From Croceimicrobium sp963974215 (GTDB lineage: Bacteria > Bacteroidota > Bacteroidia > Flavobacteriales > Schleiferiaceae), in contig CAXBBL010000006.1 of the NCBI GenBank assembly GCA_963974215.1, forward strand, positions 62,001 to 126,000: DNA of 64,000 nt. The letters are read 5' to 3'. How positions within the stretch are numbered: the first letter of the stretch is position 1; every line of letters starts with the position of its first letter. The notes under the pieces are model-generated. The model saw only the letters and a list, made by a program, of their open reading frames with translations, did not search any database and was not told the DNA's origin. Positions 17,868 through 26,665 of this stretch are shown one piece after another. Both the position numbers and the translations under genes were made by a program.

Positions 17868-18944
17868 ATGAAAAAACTCCTCCTCCTCTTTAGCCTTTTT
17901 AGTTCAGTCTTAGGTGCACAAGAAAAAAACTTTAGCGATCTGTTTATCCCCGCTAGAGAATCGTGCTATGAGAAAGACCAACGTCTTCCTCAACTGATTA
18001 GTTCCAGCTCCCGCGAGGAAAACCGCCAAAACCTCGATTCACTTTTAAACTATTGGCAAAAAGACTGCGGAAACACTGAGTTACAAATTCGTACGAAAAT
18101 TCTGCATGAACTTAGTCTAGGAAAGTCCCTCGACAGCACGGCCTCATTGAGTGAATTCTATTCTTTATACATCACTAACCTCCCTTATTATAATGCTAAT
18201 AGCACCTTACGAAAGTATTTAAACTATACTGCTGCCTGGGCCGAAGAAATATTAAGCTCTAAGGAATGGGCAGCACGCGAAAGTTTATGTCTTAAAATAC
18301 TAAGCTGTAGCAGATTTCAAAAAGCCAATAATTTAATATATCGCTCCAAAACCTTAAAGCTAAAGGAAGGCAGGGAAACCGAGAAAAGTTTGACAGAGCA
18401 AAGTACTTCCCTATCTGACTTTTATATATATATCGCCTATGCGAATACCATTTACACCCAAGCTTTAGCCGAGAATATTGGTACCAGTCATGGTTTTGCA
18501 ATTAGTGCTGGCGGCATTTACCGAAAGCACAATTACGGGGTCGACTTTATTCTCAGCTTTCCGGTTAGCTCCGATAGTTTAAGAATCGATTTAGAAAATG
18601 TTATTCAAAAAAGTGAAATTAATAGTAACCTTTATTTTGGTGGCTATTATGGCTATGAGTTTTTAAAGGCAGCTCGCACAAGCTTGGCTTTTCGCACAAC
18701 ATTAGGATACACAATTTTAGCCACTGATTTAAATACTTACGACGCCGAAACCGATACCGAAAGTCCTTTTGGACTAGAATCTTTAAGCTTAGGCCTGGGC
18801 TTAGAATGGAAGGTACGGATTTATGGCACGCGGCAAATTGGAATACGTTCTAGCTATAATTACTGCAACTTTAGCCGTAATAATGAATTACGTTCGAACC
18901 TAAGTGGTTCCATCATCCAAACAGCCTTGTTTTTCCAGTTTTAA
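17868..18944 (+). CDS. hypothetical secreted protein, probable outer-membrane barrel C-terminus
   Basis: I do not recognise this gene. The ATG at 17868 begins a signal peptide (MKKLLLLFSLFSSVLGAQ); a TTG 15 bases upstream is in frame but unlikely. The 358-residue product has a mostly helical, charged first half (about 25-190) and a second half of alternating residues (FAISAGGIYRKHNYGVDFIL, YFGGYYGYEFL, GLGLEWKVRIYG) ending in FFQF. This fits a small beta-barrel inserted into the outer membrane. It is a single gene, 148 bases after the EEP gene, followed by a bidirectional terminator. Confidence 0.7.
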   Translation: MKKLLLLFSLFSSVLGAQEKNFSDLFIPARESCYEKDQRLPQLISSSSREENRQNLDSLLNYWQKDCGNTELQIRTKILHELSLGKSLDSTASLSEFYSLYITNLPYYNANSTLRKYLNYTAAWAEEILSSKEWAARESLCLKILSCSRFQKANNLIYRSKTLKLKEGRETEKSLTEQSTSLSDFYIYIAYANTIYTQALAENIGTSHGFAISAGGIYRKHNYGVDFILSFPVSSDSLRIDLENVIQKSEINSNLYFGGYYGYEFLKAARTSLAFRTTLGYTILATDLNTYDAETDTESPFGLESLSLGLGLEWKVRIYGTRQIGIRSSYNYCNFSRNNELRSNLSGSIIQTALFFQF

Positions 18945-18976
18945 TGGCATCTAGGGAAACCAAAATATATTGAACT

Positions 18977-19009
18977 AAAAAGCCTTGCTCAAACGAACAA
19001 GGCTTTTTC
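18977..19009. terminator. bidirectional intrinsic terminator
   Basis: A perfect 10-base stem (AAAAGCCTTG at 18978-18987 with CAAGGCTTTT at 18998-19007) closes a 10-base loop, with a T-run on the right and an A-run on the left. It lies between two convergent genes and can stop both. Confidence 0.85.
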
Positions 19010-19055
19010 TTTATACTATTAACCTGAATTATCAGATTGGCGTCTAAGTTTAAAC

Positions 19056-19688
19056 TTAGTTTTTGCTTAAGTAGCTTGCAACACCATCGTGGGTAGCGCT
19101 CATACCTTCTTTACCTTCATCCCAGTTAGCAGGACAAACTTCCCCTTTCTCTTCGTTGAATTGTAAAGCTTTAACCATACGTAAAGTTTCTTCAACGTTT
19201 CTTCCTAAAGGCATATCGTTTACTACTTGGTGACGAACTACGCCTTCTTTGTCGATTAAGAAAAGACCACGATAAGCCACTAATTCACCCTCTGCTTGAA
19301 GCATGTCGTTTTCATCGTAGAAGAAGTTACCTGCTAATACGTCGTAGTTATTAGAAATGGTTTTGTTAGTATCCGCTACAATTGGGTAGGTAATACCTTG
19401 GATACCACCATTGTCCTTACTTAATTGTAACCAACCCCAGTGACTTTGTTCTGTATCGGTAGAAACCGCTACTAACTCAACACCTAGTTTTTCGAAGTCG
19501 GCTTTGCGCTCGTTAAAAGCGTGTAATTCCGTCGGACACACAAAAGTGAAATCCTTTGGATAGAAGAAAAGAACAACATATTTCTTTCCTAAGTACTGGT
19601 CTAATGAGAAATCCTCAACGATTTCCTCTCCATTAATAACGGCTGCCGCTGTGAAGCTTGGCGCTTTTTTTCCTACTAAAACACTCAT
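19056..19688 (-). CDS. 2-Cys peroxiredoxin (AhpC/Prx type)
   Basis: Thiol peroxidase that reduces hydrogen peroxide and organic peroxides. The 210-residue protein has the peroxidatic Cys51 in FTFVCPTELHAF and the resolving Cys185 in GEVCPANW. The usual features of peroxide-sensitive eukaryotic Prx (GGLG and a C-terminal YF) are absent: it has GGIQ and ends SYLSKN, so it should resist over-oxidation. No ahpF is adjacent. A promoter with a consensus -7 element lies upstream, so it is probably transcribed alone and ends in the bidirectional terminator. Confidence 0.94.
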   Translation of the reverse strand: MSVLVGKKAPSFTAAAVINGEEIVEDFSLDQYLGKKYVVLFFYPKDFTFVCPTELHAFNERKADFEKLGVELVAVSTDTEQSHWGWLQLSKDNGGIQGITYPIVADTNKTISNNYDVLAGNFFYDENDMLQAEGELVAYRGLFLIDKEGVVRHQVVNDMPLGRNVEETLRMVKALQFNEEKGEVCPANWDEGKEGMSATHDGVASYLSKN

Positions 19689-19745
19689 GATATTGATTTT
19701 ATGATATTAGTTAAACTTATGCGATTCTGATTTTCATAATCTTTG

Positions 19746-19772
19746 CAAATATAGTTTAACAATTAGCCACAA
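19746..19772 (-). promoter_or_regulatory. promoter of the 2-Cys peroxiredoxin gene
   Basis: The minus strand reads TATATTTG at 19753-19746, a full match to TAnnTTTG, with TTG at 19772-19770 16 bases upstream. The leader would be about 50 bases. No OxyR or PerR operator was recognised. Confidence 0.55.
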
Positions 19773-19891
19773 GCGAAAGGCCTTGTTAAATCTTATCTAT
19801 TGCAATTAGGCAAAAGAAATATCCTTTTAAATTCTATGTTAGGTCCATCCTACTCGCTTCTAAAAATTTGATTTTAAATAACTTATAAAAG

Positions 19892-20596
19892 TTAATGGCT
19901 TACTGATAACCAAGCCAGGCCTAAGGCCATTAGGATAACACCATACTTCATTACATTGAAGCCATGTGATTGGTTGCCTTCAAAAAGTATGGTGGTGCTG
20001 ATATGGAGAAAAATACCAAAAACAAAAGCGGTCAGTTCTCGGCTGTAATCACCTAAAATAGGCAAAAGTGAACCCACCAGCACGCCCAGTGGAGCCATTA
20101 AGGCGAAAAGTAAAAGCCAAAATAAAACCACTGGAAGTTTTTTAGTAAACTCACAAAGCATATTGTAAAGAATTATGGTAACGGGCACTTTGTGCACTAA
20201 GAGTCCCCATAATAAGGCATCCCTACTCACGTGATTGTGCGAGCCTCCGATGGCGATGCTCTCTAAAAAAGCATGTAAAAAAAGACTAAGTAAAACGCCA
20301 AAGGGTAAGCCTTTATTGGCAAAAAGCTCACTGTGGCTATGGCCATGTTCTAGGCCTTTACTAAAAGCCTCAAGTATTAACTGCACAAAAAAGCCCAGCA
20401 TAATAACTGCACCATAATGGTGAGAATGCTCTTCATAAACTTCTGGTAATAAATGAAACACTCCAATCCCTAAAAGGTATGCCCCACTAAAAGTAAGAAG
20501 CACCTTTATGGAAATAGCCTTTGAACGTCTTAAGATCGCCGCCAAAATTCCACCAATAGCAACCGCTAGGACTAAAAATAATATCTCTTTTATCAT
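19892..20596 (-). CDS. ZIP family metal transporter
   Basis: Predicted inner-membrane divalent-metal transporter. The 234-residue protein has about eight membrane segments and a His-rich cytoplasmic loop (HGHSHSE, 84-90). The fourth-helix metal motif HAFLES (His108, Glu112) is intact. In the fifth-helix motif HKVPVT, His135 is present but the position that holds a conserved Glu in most ZIPs is Val139. Glu is thus missing from the second metal site; I believe this occurs in a bacterial subgroup but could not check. It overlaps the methyltransferase gene by 4 bases (ATGA) and is the last of a three-gene operon. Confidence 0.88.
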   Translation of the reverse strand: MIKEILFLVLAVAIGGILAAILRRSKAISIKVLLTFSGAYLLGIGVFHLLPEVYEEHSHHYGAVIMLGFFVQLILEAFSKGLEHGHSHSELFANKGLPFGVLLSLFLHAFLESIAIGGSHNHVSRDALLWGLLVHKVPVTIILYNMLCEFTKKLPVVLFWLLLFALMAPLGVLVGSLLPILGDYSRELTAFVFGIFLHISTTILFEGNQSHGFNVMKYGVILMALGLAWLSVSH

Positions 20597-21354
20597 TTAG
20601 AAGCAAGAATAATTAGGCGCTTAGATTTCTGAGCCGAGTAAGGTTCAAAGGTATAACCTCCGAAGGACTGTTCATAGTGTAAACCACTTTCATGTAGTAG
20701 GTTCTTAAAGTCCTCTTCGTGTAAAAGCTGAACACATTCGTAAAAGAGCTTTTCTTTATTCCCTTCTTTTACTTTGATGGTCTTCAAAACCTTATCCTCC
20801 ACGATTTTACGCTCGATAGCGAATTGACAATCTTCTATTAAAAACTCATCTTGGGGAACCAAACCTCGCTCAAGCTGACTAACATTAAGGAAATCGATTA
20901 ATACCTTCCCGCCTGGTTTTAAGGCTTTAGCGATCTGTTCGCAGACTTTGCGGTTATCATCATTATTTTCGAAATATCCGAAGCTGGTAAAAAGGTTTAG
21001 AATAAAATCAAAGCGGTTTTCTCCATAAGGTTCGCGCATATCACCACTGTAAAAATGCAGGCTATCAGAGGCATGTTGTTGAGCGAAATTAATACTCTCT
21101 TCACTTAAATCCATACCAGTAACTTCAAAACCTTGCTGGTTTAAAAAGAGAGAGTGACGGCCTTTGCCGCAGGCCAAATCAAGGAAGTGACTGTCTGCTT
21201 TGGGTTTTAACTCCTGGATTAAATTAGTAATAAAAAGCTTGGCCTCCATATTATCGCGTTGATGATAAAGCATGTGATAATAGGGGGTATTAAACCACTT
21301 TTGAAACCAATTCTCTTTTGTACTCGGTTCTCCCATAATTTCGTGATCAGCCAA
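20593..21354 (-). CDS. class I SAM-dependent methyltransferase
   Basis: Methyltransferase of unknown substrate, 253 residues. The SAM-binding motif I is FLDLACGKGRHSLFL, followed by VTGMDLSEESI (motif II acidic residue) and the ILNLFTSFGYFEN region. The N-terminal block (WFQKWFNTPYYHMLYHQRD) is a recognisable feature of a Bacteroidota methyltransferase group. It overlaps the TauE gene by 8 bases upstream and the ZIP gene by 4 bases downstream, so the three proteins are co-expressed. Small molecules or metalloid compounds are possible substrates; this is only a guess from the neighbours. Confidence 0.88.
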   Translation of the reverse strand: MADHEIMGEPSTKENWFQKWFNTPYYHMLYHQRDNMEAKLFITNLIQELKPKADSHFLDLACGKGRHSLFLNQQGFEVTGMDLSEESINFAQQHASDSLHFYSGDMREPYGENRFDFILNLFTSFGYFENNDDNRKVCEQIAKALKPGGKVLIDFLNVSQLERGLVPQDEFLIEDCQFAIERKIVEDKVLKTIKVKEGNKEKLFYECVQLLHEEDFKNLLHESGLHYEQSFGGYTFEPYSAQKSKRLIILASK

Positions 21355-22117
21355 ATACGCCTAAAAGCGAAAGCGATGATGCTGTTAGAATAATTAATAA
21401 AGTATAACGCACAATGGTATTTGCTTTGGGAAGGAATAGTATATATCGCGCTCCGATTACCGCTCCTAAAGATTGACCTATAGCCAACATTAAACCGGGC
21501 ACCCAATCAATTTGACCACTTATCACAAAAATAATAAAAGCAGGAACGACGAAAACCAAAGCTAAAACTAGCTTTATAATATTGGCATCTCTCAGGCTAT
21601 ATTGAGCTAATAAGACCAAAGCACTTAAAATCATGATTCCTATGCCCATTTGTAAAAATCCGCCGTAAACAGCGATAATAAAAATGACAATCCAATTAGA
21701 CCAAGTTTTTTTAGAATGATCTAAGTTGGTGGCGCGCGCCCACTTTTGCGGCTTATATAGCATGGTAAATAAGAGCAATAACATGATTACGCCAATGATG
21801 CGTTTCAGCACAATTGGATCGATATCCACTGCCAAAAAAGCCCCTAAAAATGAGCCTAAAACCGAAGGAATGAAAAACCATGCACTATCCTTAAAAAGAA
21901 ATTTGGTGCGTTGGCTTTTGCGCAAACTAAGCACCGCCGTTATCGTCTGAAATAAGGCACCTACTCTATTGGTGGCATTGGCGGATGTTGCAGGCATCCC
22001 GCTTAAAATCAACAAACTAAGGGTAATAGCTGAGCCATTTCCTGCCAAGGTATTTATTATCCCAGCGAGAAGACCACCAGCTAGAAGCAAAAAATAATAC
22101 AAAGTTTGGTTTTCCAT
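21347..22117 (-). CDS. TauE/SafE (TSUP) family permease
   Basis: Membrane exporter of the TSUP family, members of which move sulfite, sulfonates or other small anions. The 256-residue protein has about eight hydrophobic segments and the paired family motifs GIINTLAGNGSAI near the N-terminus and GGFLQMGIGIMIL in the middle. It is the first gene of the TauE-methyltransferase-ZIP operon. A -7 element is so close to the ATG that the message would have a leader of only a few bases. The substrate is not determinable. Confidence 0.9.
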   Translation of the reverse strand: MENQTLYYFLLLAGGLLAGIINTLAGNGSAITLSLLILSGMPATSANATNRVGALFQTITAVLSLRKSQRTKFLFKDSAWFFIPSVLGSFLGAFLAVDIDPIVLKRIIGVIMLLLLFTMLYKPQKWARATNLDHSKKTWSNWIVIFIIAVYGGFLQMGIGIMILSALVLLAQYSLRDANIIKLVLALVFVVPAFIIFVISGQIDWVPGLMLAIGQSLGAVIGARYILFLPKANTIVRYTLLIILTASSLSLLGVFG

Positions 22118-22124
22118 TGCTGCG

Positions 22125-22132
22125 CAAAGGTA
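22125..22132 (-). promoter_or_regulatory. candidate promoter of the TauE-methyltransferase-ZIP operon
   Basis: The minus strand reads TACCTTTG, a full -7 consensus, only 7 bases before the ATG of the TauE gene. Transcription would start at or a few bases before the start codon, giving a nearly leaderless message. No clear -33 element is seen. Confidence 0.45.
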
Positions 22133-22157
22133 AATGCCTACTGCTTAAGTTTAGGCA

Positions 22158-23864
22158 CTAATTGATAAAGCCTATGGGATAGCGCAAATATTCTTCTTCA
22201 AAGTAATCGCTGTGCTGATAAATCCAGTTTAAACTTGCATATGCATTTTTCGCTTGCTCGGGGTTCGCTTTCTGCCAAGCGGCAAAGTCCGCTTTTAACT
22301 GGGTATCATTCACTAATAATTCTTCTGCTGTATCTTCAAAAACATAAGCTGAAAAATACTCTTTTTGGCCAAAAATGCTGTGCATCAAACCCCAACTGAT
22401 GTAACTATCGCGGGCCATGGGGTGTAAAACGGACGCCAAAAAATAAGCCTGGGCTTGTTGACCGGGCACTAATAAATCACCCTGATAAAACTTCCGAGTG
22501 GCGCTTTTTCTTTTTGCCTTAATATTCTCGACCCTAAAATGCCCTTCATAAGGTTGATTACCAAACTGGAAATCTTCAATTTCCCAAAAATCACATTCTA
22601 TCAAAGTATCTTTCTTCAGAGGAATCATCTCAATAGCATGGGCTTCTAATCGCTCAATTATTTCTTGCTGCGCAAAAGGTATGAGATAGTATTTCGGTAC
22701 TTGCGCATCTACAATAGTGGAATAATGAGGATAATAATTTAAGACGCTATTTTTAGTAGAGTCGCGATAGTATTTAAGGCGTTTATAAGGGCCTAAATGA
22801 CTGTTAATCAAAGCTGATTCGAAACCGTGAAAATGCAGCTTTTCAACTTTGCTTGAATCCAATTCCCAGTCAATAGGAAATGTTGTCGCCTCTTTTTGCC
22901 ATTTTTCGGATGCTGTTTTTGCCTTTTTTATTTCTGAGCTATTCGCAACTGAGAATTCGTAAACTGATTCCAAAAAAGCCTCAGTAGAAGCAACGCGATC
23001 GGCATAGGGCTTAAACATGTGGGCCTCGCTAATAAATCCGATAGTATTAAACAAGGCGGTGTAGCCACTGGCGTAACGGGGGCTTTCTAAAAAAGCACTA
23101 AAACCATTGTCTGGTGTGCGTCCGAATACATTTACATAAGGCGTCATTTCCCAGTTTTTCATTTTCATAGATGCGTATAAAGCAGGCTCCATTTTATCCT
23201 TTAACAAATTGGCCATGGGTGGAGCGAGCTTATCGGCTAGGGTGCTTATCAGCGTCATGGTATAGGTATAATCGGCCCCATTCGATGTATGAGTATCTAT
23301 AAAAATATGTGGTTTTAAAGCCTGAAAAACAGTATAAAAAGCGAAGGTGTTTCGAGCGTCCGCTTTAATGAAATCTCGGTTTAAGTCGAGATTGCGTGCA
23401 TTACCTCTAAAACCCTGTATAGCTGGTCCGTTTTGATTAGCCCTTGTGTGGGGACGACGTTGCAGCAGTCCACCAATATTATAAACGGGAATAACCGCAA
23501 TAAGAATCTCCTTATCGATGGGTAAATTAGTGATGCGTTCCAGCCAGTTTAAACTCGCCTCAATTCCGCAACTTTCGCCGGGGTGGATACCATTATTAAT
23601 GAAAATAATTATTTTATCCTTGCGAATATCTGCTATGCTTTTACTCTCTATTTTTTCCTTTTGCACTAAAAACAGAGACAAAGGTTTGCCACTATCGCTT
23701 AGGCCAAACTCCAAAAGAGTAGCATTATCATGTTTTGCCGCAAGACTTTGGTAGGCTTTAATGATCTGATAGTACTCTGGACCTTCTTCTGAATTTCCAT
23801 TTTTCTGCCCTTGCAAGGTAAAAGCTAAAAGGAGAACAAAAAGCTGACTAAAATGCCATTTCAT
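22158..23864 (-). CDS. secreted M14 family zinc carboxypeptidase-like protein
   Basis: Predicted periplasmic zinc metallopeptidase. The 568-residue protein has a signal peptide (residues 1-19) and the M14 zinc ligands His94 and Glu97 in HPGESCG, then His192 in FIDTHTSNG. The substrate-binding arginine region is NLDLNRDF (Arg163) and a likely catalytic Glu lies in GFISEAHMF. About 200 residues beyond the catalytic domain form a C-terminal region without a recognised name. The gene starts directly after the upstream lipoprotein stop, and a sodium symporter begins the same operon, which could import released products (inference). Confidence 0.9.
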   Translation of the reverse strand: MKWHFSQLFVLLLAFTLQGQKNGNSEEGPEYYQIIKAYQSLAAKHDNATLLEFGLSDSGKPLSLFLVQKEKIESKSIADIRKDKIIIFINNGIHPGESCGIEASLNWLERITNLPIDKEILIAVIPVYNIGGLLQRRPHTRANQNGPAIQGFRGNARNLDLNRDFIKADARNTFAFYTVFQALKPHIFIDTHTSNGADYTYTMTLISTLADKLAPPMANLLKDKMEPALYASMKMKNWEMTPYVNVFGRTPDNGFSAFLESPRYASGYTALFNTIGFISEAHMFKPYADRVASTEAFLESVYEFSVANSSEIKKAKTASEKWQKEATTFPIDWELDSSKVEKLHFHGFESALINSHLGPYKRLKYYRDSTKNSVLNYYPHYSTIVDAQVPKYYLIPFAQQEIIERLEAHAIEMIPLKKDTLIECDFWEIEDFQFGNQPYEGHFRVENIKAKRKSATRKFYQGDLLVPGQQAQAYFLASVLHPMARDSYISWGLMHSIFGQKEYFSAYVFEDTAEELLVNDTQLKADFAAWQKANPEQAKNAYASLNWIYQHSDYFEEEYLRYPIGFIN

Positions 23865-24641
23865 TTACTCGTCTACTTTTTGAAGGTCGGTAAGAATTAA
23901 ATTTTGCAAAACTGGATAGGCCTCAAAAGCCACACTGAGCTCCTTCGCTTCCGATCCTGTAATTATGAAGGGCTCTGTTTCGCCGTAACTTTGCCCTACC
24001 ATTTTACCTTGGTCGTCAAATAAATAAATATCAACAAGCAGTCTAATATTCGCCTTTTCACCAAAGCGTTGCACTTTATCTACTACCAGTTGGACATTGG
24101 CATAAGCAATGAGCTCGGCTTGCAAACTTTTTGATAAGCTGCGTACCTGCGAACGTAAACGCGGGCTTTCTTCTAAATACTCTATCACCTGTCCTTCATC
24201 AAATTCCAGTAAGCTTAAAGATCCATCTGAAATTAGAATTTCAGAGAATATCTCGTTCTTTACTTTTAGGGCTTCTTTTTCTGACTTCGAAGCTAAACGA
24301 TCGTATCCTTTTCCATCCTTTAAAGCTAGGCCATAATCGGTGGTAATTCCAAGTTGTGCTTCCAATCCCATCCCTAACTCATTGGTTAGCTTTTCCACTT
24401 CATTGGTAAATAGCGCATGAATTTCTTTCTTATTGGCCTCCAATTTTCGGTTAAAAGCCGTTGCGTCTCCCGCGGGAGTTTCGGGTAAAACCGGTGGGTT
24501 TAAATAGACAGCCACCAGCGCAATTTTCTTCACCTTAGCATCAGGTTGATAAGGCATTTCCGTTTTAATGCGCAGGTTACCACAGGCGCTAGTTAATAGG
24601 CTTAAGACTAAAAGAGAACTAAACAGTTTTGAAAAACGCAT
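23865..24641 (-). CDS. hypothetical lipoprotein
   Basis: I do not recognise the family. The 258-residue protein begins with a lipoprotein signal ending in the lipobox LTSAC, so it is probably anchored by lipid to a membrane. The mature part is mixed alpha/beta with KKIALVAVYLNPPV near the start and a long charged helical region (about 60-115). A stretch LIAYANVQLVVDKVQRFGEKANIRLLVDIYLFDD follows from about residue 180 (quoted here as one continuous segment of strands). It is placed between an SSS symporter (5 bases away) and an M14 peptidase (0 bases), which suggests a shared task. Confidence 0.72.
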   Translation of the reverse strand: MRFSKLFSSLLVLSLLTSACGNLRIKTEMPYQPDAKVKKIALVAVYLNPPVLPETPAGDATAFNRKLEANKKEIHALFTNEVEKLTNELGMGLEAQLGITTDYGLALKDGKGYDRLASKSEKEALKVKNEIFSEILISDGSLSLLEFDEGQVIEYLEESPRLRSQVRSLSKSLQAELIAYANVQLVVDKVQRFGEKANIRLLVDIYLFDDQGKMVGQSYGETEPFIITGSEAKELSVAFEAYPVLQNLILTDLQKVDE

Positions 24642-24646
24642 ATAAA

Positions 24647-26434
24647 TTAATCTTTAAAAAATTTTGACTTTCGCATGAAGCGAATCATTAAAAATCCTGC
24701 AATAAGCGCAGCAGCTGACCAAATTATTGAGGCTGTCCATTCTTGAAAAATTAGCTTTCCCGATCCGAATAGGATCGAATAAACCATGATGACTCCGAAT
24801 ATCCAACTAAAAAACAAAGGGCTCAGCGATTGTCCTTTTTCACCCGCTTTTTTAAAGGGTCCCCAAGCTCCGCCCGGTTTGATTCTTTCATAAAAAGCTT
24901 GTAAAACCTTGGTATCAGTAGGCGCCGTGCTAAAGGTAACCACTATCCAAATAATACTGGTAAATAGGACCGTAAACATAAAGTCTCCATTGTTTACAAA
25001 AAAGCTTTCGGGCAAATAGTTTGGTAAAACATACTTAGAAATTGCCAAGCCAATAAAGGGTGCAATAGTAGCACTAAGCTCACTCCAAGCGTTTATTCGC
25101 CACCAATACCAACGTAAGATTAAAACCATACCTAGTCCAGCGCCACTGGCAATTAAAAATTGCGCCGCCTCATCAATCATGGTAATTTGGGAAGTGGCGT
25201 ACATGGCCACTATCATGATCCCAATGGTTATAACTCTTCCGGCAAAAACGTAGTGTTTATTGGCTTTCGCCTGATTCGAAAAACTAGCATTTGGTTTAAA
25301 AAAGCGCTGGTAGAGATCATTAGTAAGGTAACTGCTCCCCCAATTCAGTTGGGTAGAAATTGTACTCATGTAGGCGGATATAAATCCTACGAAAAGTAAG
25401 CCCTTTAAACCTATTGGCAGATGATCGCGCATCGCCAAGATAAAACCCTTGCGCGACTCTTCTAAAGGTAAATCAGGATAGAGAATTAAGGCCGCCAAGC
25501 CCACGATAATCCAGGGCCAAGGACGTAAACAATAGTGGGCAATTTGAAAAAACAAACTCGAATAAACCGCTTGACGCTCGTCTTTGGCGCTCATCATACG
25601 CTGTGAAATATAGCCGCCACCGCCAGGCTCATTACCGGGGTACCAGCTGGCCCACCATTGTAAAACAATATAAGAAAAGAATGCGCCTGCCGAAAGTGAG
25701 AAAGTTCCCACTGCGATATCCGAAGCCGAGTTTATACTAGGAAAGAAGCTTAAACGCCAAGCTGGTAGCTGGGCTTTCATGCCACTAATGCCTCCCACTT
25801 CTGGAAGGTTTAAAACTACCACAGCCAATACAATGCTACCCGTCATGGCAATAATAAACTGAACAAAATCGGTAATCGCAATTCCCAGTAAACCGGCGAT
25901 TGAGGAATATAAAGCTACTAAAGCCATGGCTCCCAAAGTAAACCAGAATGCCTGCTGATAGGGAATTTCAAAAAACACTTCTAAAATAGAAATCAAGGCA
26001 GCGTTAACCCAGCCAATAATAACCACATTCATAAAAAGCCCTAAGTAAACGGCACGAATGGCCCTTAGCCAATAGGCTACTTTTCCGCTGTAGCGTATTT
26101 CTAAAAGCTCCAATTCGGTAATTATTTCTGCTCTGCGCCAGAGACGCGCAAAAAAGAAAGTAGTGAGCATTCCACCAATTACCATATTCCACCAAAGCCA
26201 ATTGCCAGAAATTCCATTTTGGGCTATTTTCTCAGTAACCCATAAAGGCGTATCTGCCGCAAAGGTGGTTGCCACCATACTAACACCGGCAATATACCAA
26301 GGGAGTTTTCGACCTCCTAAAAAGAAATCTGCCAAACCTCCTTCCGACTTGCCACGATAATAGATGCCGATGCTCACAAAGAGCAGCAAAAAGAAAATAA
26401 CGATAACCCAATCGAGGGGCGCCAAATGATTCAT
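24647..26434 (-). CDS. sodium:solute symporter (SSS family)
   Basis: Predicted secondary transporter that uses the sodium gradient to import a solute. The 595-residue protein has about 14-15 membrane segments with SSS-type features: GGRKLPWYIAGVSMVATTFA near residue 40 and YMSTISTQLNWGSSYLTND around 360, the family's sodium-site region. It is longer than many SSS members. Bacteroidota proteins of this group are often labelled sodium transporter or Na+:galactose symporter, but the substrate cannot be set. It is the first gene of an operon with a lipoprotein and an M14 peptidase. The 231-base region upstream separates it from a divergent lipoprotein gene. Confidence 0.9.
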   Translation of the reverse strand: MNHLAPLDWVIVIFFLLLFVSIGIYYRGKSEGGLADFFLGGRKLPWYIAGVSMVATTFAADTPLWVTEKIAQNGISGNWLWWNMVIGGMLTTFFFARLWRRAEIITELELLEIRYSGKVAYWLRAIRAVYLGLFMNVVIIGWVNAALISILEVFFEIPYQQAFWFTLGAMALVALYSSIAGLLGIAITDFVQFIIAMTGSIVLAVVVLNLPEVGGISGMKAQLPAWRLSFFPSINSASDIAVGTFSLSAGAFFSYIVLQWWASWYPGNEPGGGGYISQRMMSAKDERQAVYSSLFFQIAHYCLRPWPWIIVGLAALILYPDLPLEESRKGFILAMRDHLPIGLKGLLFVGFISAYMSTISTQLNWGSSYLTNDLYQRFFKPNASFSNQAKANKHYVFAGRVITIGIMIVAMYATSQITMIDEAAQFLIASGAGLGMVLILRWYWWRINAWSELSATIAPFIGLAISKYVLPNYLPESFFVNNGDFMFTVLFTSIIWIVVTFSTAPTDTKVLQAFYERIKPGGAWGPFKKAGEKGQSLSPLFFSWIFGVIMVYSILFGSGKLIFQEWTASIIWSAAALIAGFLMIRFMRKSKFFKD

Positions 26435-26641
26435 GGTGTGAATATAAGCGGCAAACTAAATAAAAATCTGCCGTATACTATCTATAAACCTGAGTTCGGC
26501 GTAAAATTAGAGCAACAGATTTAATTGGAAATATAATCTCGGAAGGATTTTACAAAACCATTAAACTTAACTTTTAAAATGTCATTTTCTTTTTGCACAT
26601 ATGTAGAAAGGCAGTAATGCTGAAAAAATGCTTATATAGAC

Positions 26642-26649
26642 TACCTTTG
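26642..26649 (+). promoter_or_regulatory. candidate promoter of lipoprotein/RNA methyltransferase/priA genes
   Basis: TACCTTTG followed by C matches the Bacteroidota -7 consensus and lies 16 bases before the ATG at 26666. The -33 region (CTG 19 bases upstream) is weak. It sits in the 231-base divergent region shared with the SSS symporter gene; nothing else was recognised there. Confidence 0.5.
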
Positions 26650-26665
26650 CTGCAAAGTGATTTTT

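Noticed and set aside
26435..26641. Small RNA or tRNA in the longer intergenic regions (also 56599-56767 and 19773-19891)
   Set aside because: No cloverleaf, riboswitch core or strong hairpin with T-run was found by eye; a covariance-model scan would be needed to exclude weaker candidates.
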